DNA of 64,000 nucleotides. Source: Acidobacteriota bacterium (GTDB lineage Bacteria; Acidobacteriota; Terriglobia; Terriglobales; SCQP01). The notes beneath the pieces were generated by a model. It did no database searches and had not been told where the DNA came from. It worked only from the letters and a program-made list of their open reading frames with translations. The DNA lies in assembly GCA_027459505.1 (NCBI GenBank), contig DAIDIE010000004.1, positions 43,726-107,725 of the forward strand, read 5' to 3'. Below, piece by piece: positions 41,864 through 51,240 of the stretch; position 1 is the first letter of the stretch; each line of letters begins with the position of its first letter. Made by a program: the position numbers and the translations under genes.

Positions 41864-41880
41864 GCCTTGCGTGCTCCCCG

Positions 41881-42396
41881 TCAGACGGTGGGAATGGGGC
41901 TGGTCAGGATGCGCACCTCGCCGTTATAGACCTGCACCGGATAGCGCACCAGCGGGTGTGGCGGCGGACCGGCCGCCACTTGCCCGTCCTTGTAATAGAC
42001 CCCGCCATGACAAGGGCACATAAACAAGTCCGCGTGGGGCAGCCACCGCACCGGACATCCCAGATGGGTGCAGTTCACCGAGAAGGCGATAAACTCGGTC
42101 TCAGTCTCGCGCCGCAGCCATGCCGCCGTCTTGGCCGTCACCCCCGCCCACGCCAGCGGCGAGGAATCCAGAAACGACACCTCTACGGTCTGCCCCACCT
42201 GAAAATTGTTCACCGGGCCCACTGAGCGCCACAGCCGCGGAGCCCGCCGGATCAGGGGACTCAACAGAAATCCCACGCATGGCACGGCGATGATGGCGGC
42301 AATGGCCGCGCCGCAGATCACACTCACCATCGAGAGAAACTCGCGCCGCGTCGCCTCAACCGGGTCCCGCTCAGCCAGTGGCTCGCTGTCATGCAT
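41881..42396 (-). CDS. Rieske [2Fe-2S] iron-sulfur protein
   Basis: CTHLGCPVRW and CPCHGG motifs. Confidence 0.95.
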   Translation of the reverse strand: MHDSEPLAERDPVEATRREFLSMVSVICGAAIAAIIAVPCVGFLLSPLIRRAPRLWRSVGPVNNFQVGQTVEVSFLDSSPLAWAGVTAKTAAWLRRETETEFIAFSVNCTHLGCPVRWLPHADLFMCPCHGGVYYKDGQVAAGPPPHPLVRYPVQVYNGEVRILTSPIPTV

Positions 42397-42694
42397 GATG
42401 TTGCTCTCCCTGCCCTGCCGCATTGTTCAGTGCCCGCGATTTCAGCCCGTGATCAGCCGCGCTGCGCGCAACCTCCAGCATCTGGTAAACCCAGTGGGCA
42501 ATCGCGCCCACAAACAACACCGCGCCGATCAGCGTAATCACCAGCATGGTGACCACCCCCAGCGCCATCAGCGTCAGCCCAAAGGCGACCACCAGCGGGG
42601 TGTAAGTCGCCTGGGGCAGCACCAGCGGCTGCGGAACGCTCCAACCCTCGGGAAGCTCCGCTGGCGGATGTGTCGCTTCGCGCGCTTCAGACAT
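42389..42694 (-). CDS. Small membrane protein, possible respiratory complex accessory subunit
   Basis: Two TM segments; translationally overlapped with Rieske and CtaG-like genes. Confidence 0.65.
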   Translation of the reverse strand: MSEAREATHPPAELPEGWSVPQPLVLPQATYTPLVVAFGLTLMALGVVTMLVITLIGAVLFVGAIAHWVYQMLEVARSAADHGLKSRALNNAAGQGEQHHA

Positions 42695-43554
42695 CAGAGG
42701 CGCCCTCCTTCAAGTTCAGGGATGCCGGTGTGATCCGGCTGGCTGTGCCATAGCAGAATCTTGCCGAGGATCACCGCGAAATAAACCGCGCAACCGGGCA
42801 CCCACATGATCAGACCGCCCAATTGCTGATCCGCCGCCGCTGAAAGCCCCCACGTCTGGCGCACCAGCGTCAGCCACGCCCCCTGCGGCGGATGCATGTA
42901 CAACGGATACAGCCCCACAGGAGCAAACGTCAGCGCAATGCCGAGCGCCGTATTGCTGGCGGCGGCGGCAAACAGGTAACCCACACTGGCGCCCAGGCCC
43001 AGGCGGTCGCCGGCAAGAGGCGAAAACACCGGCCACCAAAAAATCGTTCCGGTCACCAGAAACATCAGGTGCTGCACCACGTGCACGCCTTCATGCGCCA
43101 GCGCCAGGTTGTAAAACCACGGCACATGCCAGAACCACATCGTCACGGTCGCCAGCGTCCACGCCAGCCAGGGCGTGGAAAGGCGCCGGTGGCAGGCGGC
43201 CAACCCGCCGCGCCAGTGGGGCCCTGGCCGCCCTGAACCTGATTCCGGCGCTTGCAGCCAGCCTTCCACCCACCCCCGCGGCAGACCCCAGATCAGCAGC
43301 GGCGGAACAATCAGCACCAGCACCAGATGCTGCACCATGTGCGCGCTGAACAGATACTCATCCGACAGCGTGTCCAGCGGTGAAATCAGATCCAGCAGCA
43401 ACACCAGCACTCCCGCCCAAAAACTCAGCATTCGTGCCCAGCCCGGCCATGCGCGGGCGCTGCCCCAGCCATAGAGCACTAGTAACCCGGCGCAACCCGC
43501 CACAATCGAGGGCTCGATATCCCAGCCATCCGGTGGTAGCAGGCAGGCGATCAT
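42694..43554 (-). CDS. ctaG: Cytochrome c oxidase assembly factor CtaG (caa3-type)
   Basis: SAHMVQHLVLVLIVPPLLIWGLP...FWHVPWFYNLALAHEGVHVVQHLMFLVTGTIFWWPV. Confidence 0.88.
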   Translation of the reverse strand: MIACLLPPDGWDIEPSIVAGCAGLLVLYGWGSARAWPGWARMLSFWAGVLVLLLDLISPLDTLSDEYLFSAHMVQHLVLVLIVPPLLIWGLPRGWVEGWLQAPESGSGRPGPHWRGGLAACHRRLSTPWLAWTLATVTMWFWHVPWFYNLALAHEGVHVVQHLMFLVTGTIFWWPVFSPLAGDRLGLGASVGYLFAAAASNTALGIALTFAPVGLYPLYMHPPQGAWLTLVRQTWGLSAAADQQLGGLIMWVPGCAVYFAVILGKILLWHSQPDHTGIPELEGGRL

Positions 43555-43557
43555 GAG

Positions 43558-44139
43558 TCACTTCACCAGGTAAACCAGCGTAAAAATCACCACCCAAACC
43601 GCGTCCACGAAATGCCAGTAGTAGGCCGCGGCGTCGAAGGCCACATCCGGAATGGCGTGGCGCCGGTCCGCCATCACCAGTCCGGTGAGCGTCAGCAAAA
43701 TCAACAGACCGGCAAACACGTGCAGTCCGTGGAAACCGGTCAGCGTAAAAAAGCTGCTGCCATACACGTTGCGCGCGATGGTGAACTGCTGCCGGTAGAG
43801 GTGCACGTACTCCAGTCCCTGCCCCAGCAGGAACGTCGCTCCCAAAACGATGGTTAGCCCCAGCCACAATGCCAGCCCCCGGCGCTGCGGGTGATGCACG
43901 CGGCGGTGCGCCACGCCCATCGTCGCGCTGCTGGCGAAGAGCGCAATGCTGAACAGCCCGGTCTTGAATGGATCCAACTCCTGAGCCGCGGTCGGCGTGG
44001 TGTGCACCATGACCCGGTAATACACGTACCCGGAAATCAGGAACACGAAAAACGTCGCCTCGGTGGCGATCAGCAGAAGCACGCCCAATCGTATGGGATC
44101 GAGGTAGCGCGAGGTCAATGCGGGTGCGGCGGCTGCCAT
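43558..44139 (-). CDS. ctaE: Cytochrome c oxidase subunit III
   Basis: LGVLLLIATEATFFVFLISGYVYYR...TGFHGLHVFAGLLILL...YWHFVDAVWVVIFTLVYLV; start at MAAAAPALTS. Confidence 0.93.
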   Translation of the reverse strand: MAAAAPALTSRYLDPIRLGVLLLIATEATFFVFLISGYVYYRVMVHTTPTAAQELDPFKTGLFSIALFASSATMGVAHRRVHHPQRRGLALWLGLTIVLGATFLLGQGLEYVHLYRQQFTIARNVYGSSFFTLTGFHGLHVFAGLLILLTLTGLVMADRRHAIPDVAFDAAAYYWHFVDAVWVVIFTLVYLVK

Positions 44140-44149
44140 AGGGATTCGC

Positions 44150-45817
44150 CTAATGAGAATCTTTCCAGTCCGGGTCTTCCGGATGCATGAGGTCCCACAC
44201 CGGGCGCCGGCTGCGCACGGGAGGCACCGCGTCAAAGTTTTGCGGGGGCGGCGGCGAAGTCGTCGCCCACTCCAGCGTCCACGCGTTCCACGGATTGTCG
44301 CCGGCGATGGCGCCGTGTCGCCGGCTGTACTCGATGTTGATAATGAACAGCAGCGCCCCAAACCCCAGGATGAAAGCTCCAATCGTGGAGATCATGTTGT
44401 ACAGGCCCCAGTGCGGCAGGTCGGGGTAGGTGAACACACGCCGGTTCATGCCGTCAAAGCCCAAAATGTGCTGCACAAAAAAGGTCATGTTGAAGCCAAT
44501 CAGCACGGTCCAGAACTGCCACCGGCCCAGCCGCTCGCTCAACATGCGCCCGGTGATTTTCGGAAACCAGTAATAGCCCGCCGCAAACAGCGCAAACGCC
44601 GTTCCCCCAAACAGCACGTAATGCATGTGCGCCACCACGAAGTAGGTGTCGGTCACCTGCCAGTCCACCGGAACCAGCGTGAACATCACCCCCGTCAATC
44701 CGCCGATGGTGAACTCCAGCAGAAAGGCCAGCGCGTACATCATCGAAGTGGTGAACTGAATGCTGCCGTACCAGAGCGTGGCGCACCAGTTGAAGATCTT
44801 CACTCCCGTGGGTATGGCGATCAGCATGCTCCCCACCGCGAAGAACACGTCCATGGCGTGGCCCATGCCCACCGCGAACATGTGGTGCGCCCAAACCGCA
44901 AAGCTGAGCAGCCCAATGGCCACCGTCGACGCCGCGACGAAGGGATAGCCAAAAATCTCCTTGCGGGAAAAGACCGGAATCACCTCGGAGATGATGCCGA
45001 AGGCCGGCAACACCATGATGTAGACCTCCGGGTGTCCAAAGGCCCAGAAAAAGTGCTGCCACAGAATCGCCGAACCGCCGCTGGCCGGAGTGAAAAAGTT
45101 GCCCGACAACTTGCGATCCACCAGCAGCATGACCAGCGCGGCGTTCAGCGCCGGCAGCGCAAACAAAATCACAAACGAGTTCACCATGCTCATCCACACA
45201 AACAACGGCAGACGCCGCATGGTCATCCCCGGCGCACGTAACGAGAAGGTGGTGACAATGATGTTGATCGCCGAAGCCACCGTTCCAATGCCGGTGAGCA
45301 GCAGGCCAAGAGCCCAGAAGCTCGGACCGGGAAGAGGCGCAAATGGCTTTTCACTCAGCGGCGCGTAGCTGAACCACCCCATATCCGGGGCTCGCGAGGT
45401 CAAAAAGCTGTAGTACAGCAGCGCCCCGCCCAGCAGCAGAAGCCAATAGCTCAGCGCGTTCAGCCGCGGGAAGGCCATGTCGCGAGCCCCGATCATCAGC
45501 GGCACGAAGTACGTCGCCAGCCCAATGAGCACCGGCATCACCACCAGAAAAACCATCGTGGTGCCGTGCATGGTAAAAAGCTGGTCATAGACCTCGGGCG
45601 AAACAAAGTGATTGTTGGGAATGGCCAACTGCACTCGCATCGCCAGCGCTTCCAGCCCGCCCACCACGAAGAAAAAAATCGTGGTGATCAGGTACATGAT
45701 GGCGATCTCTTTGTGGTCAATCGAGGCCACCCAGCTCAGCAGGCCGCCATGCGCGCGCGACTCCGCTTGCGCGCGCGGCCACTCCGGATTCAATGGCGAA
45801 AGGGGAATATCGCTCAT
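44150..45817 (-). CDS. ctaD: Cytochrome c oxidase subunit I
   Basis: WQHFFWAFGHPEVYIMVLPAFGIISE; THMHYVLFGG-type motifs. Confidence 0.97.
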   Translation of the reverse strand: MSDIPLSPLNPEWPRAQAESRAHGGLLSWVASIDHKEIAIMYLITTIFFFVVGGLEALAMRVQLAIPNNHFVSPEVYDQLFTMHGTTMVFLVVMPVLIGLATYFVPLMIGARDMAFPRLNALSYWLLLLGGALLYYSFLTSRAPDMGWFSYAPLSEKPFAPLPGPSFWALGLLLTGIGTVASAINIIVTTFSLRAPGMTMRRLPLFVWMSMVNSFVILFALPALNAALVMLLVDRKLSGNFFTPASGGSAILWQHFFWAFGHPEVYIMVLPAFGIISEVIPVFSRKEIFGYPFVAASTVAIGLLSFAVWAHHMFAVGMGHAMDVFFAVGSMLIAIPTGVKIFNWCATLWYGSIQFTTSMMYALAFLLEFTIGGLTGVMFTLVPVDWQVTDTYFVVAHMHYVLFGGTAFALFAAGYYWFPKITGRMLSERLGRWQFWTVLIGFNMTFFVQHILGFDGMNRRVFTYPDLPHWGLYNMISTIGAFILGFGALLFIINIEYSRRHGAIAGDNPWNAWTLEWATTSPPPPQNFDAVPPVRSRRPVWDLMHPEDPDWKDSH

Positions 45818-45971
45818 GACGTTACCGCTCGCATGACCTCACCAGAACTGCCTTCAACTCTCACCTTCACGGCCCCAGAAACCAGGCCGCCTCACTCACC
45901 ACTGCGCCGCACCTCGTCGCCCACCTCATTCACTCGGGAGCCAGCCGCGGGCCCAGGCCGGTTGCGCTCCC

Positions 45972-46934
45972 TTACTTCAAGCCCTCCAAATACGCGGTGA
46001 GCGCATCCAGTTGCGCCGGCGTAAGCCGCAGGTTGGGCATATAACAGCCGGGCTTGTATGTCTCCGGACTGCGCAGCCACTCCCGCATATTTTGCGGGTT
46101 GTTGATCAGCCGTCCCGCGCCCAGGGTCAGCCGGCTGCCCACATGGGTCAGGTCCGGCCCCGCCACCCCGCTGCTCGCCGCCGTTCCCGCAATGCGGTGA
46201 CAATTGGCGCAGGTAAGCTGCTGAAAGTCTTTCGCCCCCTGCTCCGCCTCCGCGCTGGAAGGTGCCGGCGGCAACTGCGCCTGCTGGCTCAGCCACGCGG
46301 TGTAGTCGGCCGGGGTTTGTGCCACCACCTTGAAGCGCATCCACGCATGTTCCCGCCCGCAATACTCCGAACAGCTTCCTTGATAAACCCCGGGCTGGCT
46401 GGCGCCAATCCACATCTCGTTGGGTTTGCCCGGAATCATGTCCATCTTTCGCCCGAGCCGCGGCACCCAGAAATCGTGAATCACATCCGCCGCCTCCAGA
46501 CGGATCAGCAGCCGCTGCCCAGCGGGGATATGCACCTCATTGGCGGTTACTACCCCATCCGGATAGCGCACCTCCCACCACCATTGGTGGCCGATCACGG
46601 TCAGCGCCGGCGCCGCATTTTTGGCGCTGGGATCGGTGCCCGCCATACTGTGCAGGGTGGCTATAAAGAGGTAGACCAACAGCAGAAATGGACCCACCGT
46701 CCAGGCAATCTCCAGATTGCGATTGCCGGATATGCGTTTTGGCGTGCCCTGCCCCGGACGGTAACGAAAGCGGATGATGGCGTAAAACACCAAAAAACAA
46801 ACAAGCGCGAAAATGCCTGCCGCCATCCACAAGCTGATCAGCAAAAGATGATGGGTGGCCGCAGCGTAGGGGGAGGCCGGGTCGAAGGTGGGGAGCAGAA
46901 CGAGCATTGCTAGGCCCACAGTGAACCGCCTCAC
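45972..46934 (-). CDS. ctaC: Cytochrome c oxidase subunit II with fused cytochrome c (caa3)
   Basis: CuA motif GSCSEYCGREHAWM; CANCHR heme motif at C-terminus. Confidence 0.95.
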   Translation of the reverse strand: MRRFTVGLAMLVLLPTFDPASPYAAATHHLLLISLWMAAGIFALVCFLVFYAIIRFRYRPGQGTPKRISGNRNLEIAWTVGPFLLLVYLFIATLHSMAGTDPSAKNAAPALTVIGHQWWWEVRYPDGVVTANEVHIPAGQRLLIRLEAADVIHDFWVPRLGRKMDMIPGKPNEMWIGASQPGVYQGSCSEYCGREHAWMRFKVVAQTPADYTAWLSQQAQLPPAPSSAEAEQGAKDFQQLTCANCHRIAGTAASSGVAGPDLTHVGSRLTLGAGRLINNPQNMREWLRSPETYKPGCYMPNLRLTPAQLDALTAYLEGLK

Positions 46935-47157
46935 CCCCCCGCACGCCGCGCGAGAGCTACCCGGTTCCCTGAATGCCTCATAGATGCCGTGCTGCCGGGT
47001 GAGGGTGCCCGCCGCCGCGGAGCTTCCTCCCCACCGCGCTCAGCGCAAGTGCCTGAGCCGGCAGCGCCCCGAGCAGTCGTTCGTGCTCAGGCCCTGCGCG
47101 CCGCAAGAGGCTTAGCGCCGCACCGCCAACCGTCAACTGTCAACTGAATTTCCCGGA

Positions 47158-47346
47158 CTAGCGCCGGTTCACCAGAAACATCGCCCACCCCGCCACAATC
47201 GCTCCGCCGAGAAAGCAGACAAAGCAAAACAGTCCGTAGCGGATCTGCTCCTTCACCTCTTCGCGCAGAGTGATGCCAAAAATCACCGAGGAAAACAGGG
47301 CAAACAACGTGAGAGCGGCAAAATGCGAGAGCGTCAGGGTAGGCAT
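47158..47346 (-). CDS. Small two-TM hypothetical protein
   Basis: MPTLTLSHFAALTLFALFSSVIFGITLREEVKEQIRYGLFCFVCFLGGAIVAGWAMFLVNRR. Confidence 0.55.
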   Translation of the reverse strand: MPTLTLSHFAALTLFALFSSVIFGITLREEVKEQIRYGLFCFVCFLGGAIVAGWAMFLVNRR

Positions 47347-47353
47347 GATGGTT

Positions 47354-47770
47354 TCAGGACTTGCGGCCCAGGGCGATGTCGCGCGCATCCGAGGCGGTCA
47401 GCAGATTCAACAGCCCGGCGGCCACCAGGAACTTGGTTCCGTAATCTCCCATGACGGTGAACTGGTTGCCGGCGCCCCAGCCAACCGCCCGGCTGATCCA
47501 ATACAGCAGGCCGCTGGAGAGATCGCCAATCCAGCCCAGCAAATCCAGCAGATCGCGCGCATTGGGGCCATAGAGCTGCCCCTGCATCGCCAAGCCCAGC
47601 ACAAACATCGCGATAATGCAGACAAAAACCAGTGTTCCGCGCACCCAGCGCCGCACCAGGAAGTACCCCGCTCCGGGCACCAGCCACCCGGTAACGGCAA
47701 CTACATTCGCTTTCCCGGTCTTCTCCGCGGCTTGCACGCTTACTGGTTCAGACACTTTGGTCGAGGCCAT
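47354..47770 (-). CDS. Hypothetical membrane protein
   Basis: VVAVTGWLVPGAGYFLVRRWVRGTLVFVCIIAMFVLGLAMQG. Confidence 0.6.
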   Translation of the reverse strand: MASTKVSEPVSVQAAEKTGKANVVAVTGWLVPGAGYFLVRRWVRGTLVFVCIIAMFVLGLAMQGQLYGPNARDLLDLLGWIGDLSSGLLYWISRAVGWGAGNQFTVMGDYGTKFLVAAGLLNLLTASDARDIALGRKS

Positions 47771-47776
47771 CGCTTT

Positions 47777-48955
47777 TCATATTCTCACGATTTCCCGCTG
47801 AATGGGACCGGTCACCTCCGCCGAGCGCTCATGCAGGTACATGTTTACCTCCGAGCGAATGCCAAAGCGCTCAAGGTAAATTCCCGGTTCCACCGAGAAG
47901 GCGGTATGCGGCAGCAGACGCCGCTCGTCGCGTGTCTCCAGGCTGTCGAGGTTGGCGCCGTTGGCGTGCAGGCTGGCCCCCAGCGAATGCCCGGTGCGAT
48001 GCACAAACGCCTCCCCGTAACCGGCCTGCTCGATGACGCCGCGCGCCACCCGGTCCACTTCAAAGCCGCGCAGCTCACGCCCCTCGGCCACACCCTTCTG
48101 CACAAATGCGATCGCGGCGTCACGCGCCGCCACGACCACTCCAAAGACCTTTTCTATCTCTGCCGGAATCGTCTGGCCCGCTCCCACCACATACCCCACC
48201 CAGGTCACGTCGTAGAAGCCCGCGTCGGGCTGCCGCTGCTTTCCCCAAACATCCAGCAGCACCAGATCTCCGGATTGAAAGCGGGCGGCCCGCTCGGGCG
48301 TGGGTTCATAATGCGGATCGCCGGCGTGGCCGTTAATGGCAACAATCGGCAGGCCCTCCAGCAACAAGCCGCCACCCTCCAACCGCTCTATCAGGAAGTG
48401 CTGCAAATCGCACTCGCTCATCGGCAACCCACGATCCACTGCGCGCCGTATCTCTTGCCAGGCGGCGCTGATGGCCTGATCAATCACTTTGCCCGCGGCT
48501 TTGTGAGTGGCCATCATCCCCTCCGGCCACACCGCTTCAAACATGGAGACCAGATCGGCCGAACTCACCACCTCCAATCCAAAACCGCGCAGCAGTTCCA
48601 CCGTCCCCGCATCCACCAGCGAGACGGTGGGAATGGCGTTCTCCGGCGAGTATTGCATGGCAATGCGCCGCGCCCCCGCCAGCATCTGCCGAAGCAGCGC
48701 GTGCTGCTGCTCCCAGGAGGCGTAACCCTGCTTGTCGCCCGGCAGCGCGTCGAGGTGACCCGCTTCAATGCGGTGCACCAGCTTGCGCGGCTCGCCCTGC
48801 GCGGGCACCCAGTAGTACCAGCGGCGCGTCACCATCGCATCGCTCGATAGCCCCAAAATCCGGTAAGCAATGGGATCGCGATGATGGTGATCGTAAAACA
48901 ACCAGCCATCCATGCCTTGGGCGCGCAGCGCCGCTTGCATCTGTTCCAATTTCAT
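47777..48955 (-). CDS. M24-family (Xaa-Pro) aminopeptidase
   Basis: FVHRTGHSLGASLHANGANLDSLETRDERRLLPHTAFSVEPGIYLERFGIRSEVNMYL. Confidence 0.9.
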   Translation of the reverse strand: MKLEQMQAALRAQGMDGWLFYDHHHRDPIAYRILGLSSDAMVTRRWYYWVPAQGEPRKLVHRIEAGHLDALPGDKQGYASWEQQHALLRQMLAGARRIAMQYSPENAIPTVSLVDAGTVELLRGFGLEVVSSADLVSMFEAVWPEGMMATHKAAGKVIDQAISAAWQEIRRAVDRGLPMSECDLQHFLIERLEGGGLLLEGLPIVAINGHAGDPHYEPTPERAARFQSGDLVLLDVWGKQRQPDAGFYDVTWVGYVVGAGQTIPAEIEKVFGVVVAARDAAIAFVQKGVAEGRELRGFEVDRVARGVIEQAGYGEAFVHRTGHSLGASLHANGANLDSLETRDERRLLPHTAFSVEPGIYLERFGIRSEVNMYLHERSAEVTGPIQREIVRI

Positions 48956-49149
48956 AAAACCATTATTAGCGAACCACGCCCTCCCCAAAACGAACCTTTG
49001 CCCAGTGGCGCCGCTCACCGCCGGCAACCACCACTGCCGCTAACCAAAAGCTCCCGCGCCATCGTGAACGTCTCCCCAGCGCCTCACTCGCTCCTGCGCG
49101 CGCTTGCAACCTTCTCCCCCGCTTTTGTAAGCTGCACAAAAGCCAGCAC

Positions 49150-49272
49150 TGAGTTGAACTGATGTCGAGTTCGAGATCGCAGGCCGCAATGGCAGCCGAA
49201 GTCCGGGTTTGCCGTTCCGTCCGCCGGATATCGAACTGGGTGCAATCAACGCGGCCCTGCCGCTCCGCTGGC
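49150..49272. repeat. Dispersed intergenic repeat, copy 3
   Basis: GAGTTGAACTGATGTCGAGTTCGAGATCGCAGGCCGCAATGGCAGCCGAAG...CCGGATATCGAACTGGGTGCAATCAACGCGGCCCTGCCGCTCCGCTGG. Confidence 0.6.
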
Positions 49273-49282
49273 TCAGTCTGGA

Positions 49283-50458
49283 ATGACCCTCATGTCCCAC
49301 GCGCGCCGCTCCCAACTCATCCTGCTGCTGCTGACTTCCCTGTTTGCGCCCCGCGCCGCTGCACAATTCTCCAGCGGGTTCACTGAAGCCCGCCTCTCGG
49401 CCGCACTGCGTTCCGAGGTTCTCCAGAAGAACCGCGAAATTGTGAACACTCCCGCCAACGCCCTGGCGCAAAGCGTGCTCCAGCAGCTCACCTCAACCCC
49501 CTTTGCGGAAAACAATCCCCGCCGCGACGCCTCCTATCACGTAATCCTGCTCGACTCACCAGAGATCAACGCCTTTGCCATCGGCAGCGGCGACGTCTTT
49601 GTCTATAAAGGGCTCATGCCGCTGCTGGGCAATACTCCGGGATACTGGGCGGCGGTCCTGGGACACGAAACCGGTCACAACCTCGCTCATCACGTCTACC
49701 AGAAGTACACCCGTGAGATGGCGCGTGAAGCCGCCATGACCGCCCTCCAACTGGAGCTCCGCAAGGGCAAGAAGTCGGCCGCCTATGAGCTGCTCGCGCT
49801 GCAACTGGCCGGGAATCTGCTCATGCAGAAGTTCTCCCGCGATCAGGAAAACCAGGCTGACCACCTCGGTTTGCAGATGATGGTCCAGGCCGGCTATCAC
49901 CCCGACTTCATGCTCTCCCTCTATCGCCAGATGCAGCTCAAACTGGGCGACCAGGGACGCTTCGCCGCGCTGTTTTCCGATCACCCCACCTGGAACACGC
50001 GCGAGGAACGAACGGAAAAGTTCTACCAGCAGGCGTTGGCCGAATTTCACCAACGCTGGCCCAATGCGGAGTTGAGTCCGGGAGGCGAGCCCCCGCCCGT
50101 CGCCGACCTCGGAACCCCGGATTACTCGCTGGAGCCCGCTAACAACCCCGGCAACAATCCCAACGGCAGTGAAGTCCTCGTGCAGGTACCCTTGGAGATC
50201 CGCCACGACGCGGGCCTACCGACCGAAGTATTGTCCCGCTGGATCGTGAAGAAGAAAAAGTTCCCGGTGCTGCACACTCCTCTGGACATCGGCATCAACG
50301 ACCTCAATACCAATGTGCGGATCGCCATGCCCGCCCCTCCCGGCAATCCCAAACAGGCGGAGCTGGTGGTTGGCATCAAGAGCAAGCAGCTTCTCGACGT
50401 GCGCGCCTGGAAGCTTGCCCTGCGCGGCAAACACGAGGTCAAGAAAGCCAAGCTCTAA
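49283..50458 (+). CDS. M48-family metalloprotease, secreted
   Basis: AVLGHETGHNLAHHVYQKYTREMARE (HEXXH), QENQADHLGLQMMVQAGYHPD. Confidence 0.92.
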   Translation: MTLMSHARRSQLILLLLTSLFAPRAAAQFSSGFTEARLSAALRSEVLQKNREIVNTPANALAQSVLQQLTSTPFAENNPRRDASYHVILLDSPEINAFAIGSGDVFVYKGLMPLLGNTPGYWAAVLGHETGHNLAHHVYQKYTREMAREAAMTALQLELRKGKKSAAYELLALQLAGNLLMQKFSRDQENQADHLGLQMMVQAGYHPDFMLSLYRQMQLKLGDQGRFAALFSDHPTWNTREERTEKFYQQALAEFHQRWPNAELSPGGEPPPVADLGTPDYSLEPANNPGNNPNGSEVLVQVPLEIRHDAGLPTEVLSRWIVKKKKFPVLHTPLDIGINDLNTNVRIAMPAPPGNPKQAELVVGIKSKQLLDVRAWKLALRGKHEVKKAKL

Positions 50459-50566
50459 ACAGGCTCTAAACAAGGTGCGGCTTATCACCCGCCCCGCCGG
50501 CATTTGTCCGCGCGGCCTCTCCATCGCCCGCGTCCCCACACCGCTGCTGCTAAAATAAAACTCGCA

Positions 50567-50881
50567 ATGACAGCTCTCGATGTCACCTTCAACTACTCCG
50601 GCGAACTCGGCGTCGAGCAGATGCGCGCCCTCAACGACGCCTACGAAGTTTATGGCATCCGCCGCATTGATATTGACGAGGCGGCCCACACCATCACGAT
50701 CGAGTACGATGCCACGCGCATGAACGACGCCAGTGTGGCCGCCATGCTCCGCCGCAGCCGCATTGTGTTGGGATCGCGGGTCGAGAAGCTCAAGCCGCTT
50801 CCTCCTCCCCCGCCTCCACCCGCTCCCGGAGAAGCCCCCGGCGCCCCGTCTGCCGTGCCTGCGGGCGAAAAAAAGGCCTGA
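50567..50881 (+). CDS. Small HMA-like ferredoxin-fold hypothetical protein with polyproline tail
   Basis: MTALDVTFNYSGELGVEQMRALNDAYEVYGIRRIDIDEAAHTITIEYD...PLPPPPPPPAPG. Confidence 0.6.
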   Translation: MTALDVTFNYSGELGVEQMRALNDAYEVYGIRRIDIDEAAHTITIEYDATRMNDASVAAMLRRSRIVLGSRVEKLKPLPPPPPPPAPGEAPGAPSAVPAGEKKA

Positions 50882-50991
50882 CCCGCGCGGCCCCTCGATC
50901 CTCGCGATCCACCAAAGCCGCGCTCCGTTCTCCCGCCCGCTCAAACTCTCGGCTCGCACGGTCTTGCCGCGGCGCAGTCTGCCCGTCAAAG

Positions 50992-51045
50992 CGTCCGGCT
51001 GGCGCGGCCGCCTTTATTCCACCCGCCTCGGTTTCCGGTCAGCTC
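50992..51045 (-). repeat. Dispersed intergenic repeat, partial copy 4 (right half, reverse orientation)
   Basis: GCGGCCGCCTTTATTCCACCCGCCTCGGTTTCCGG = reverse complement of CCGGAAACCGAGGCGGGTGGAATAAAGGCGGCCGC, matching CCGGACACCGAAGCGGGTGGAATAAAAGCGGCC of copy 1. Confidence 0.55.
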
Positions 51046-51240
51046 TACAGAATCCCTGCCCGGGATTGCATCTAAACGCTCGAGCTTCTCTGTGGACCGC
51101 TGGCCAGCGCCCGCCCCGTTGTAACTGTCCGCTCCCTCATCGCGTAAAGGCACAATAGGTGTGGCAGCGAAAGTGGCACAGTGCCCCTCCACCGAGCGGC
51201 TGTCCGCGCCTCCGCACCGAACCAGAAAGGCCCCGTCTTA

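Noticed and set aside
47125-47147. GTCAACTGTCAACTG short tandem near the end of the ctaC upstream region
   Set aside because: Too short and isolated to support a function.
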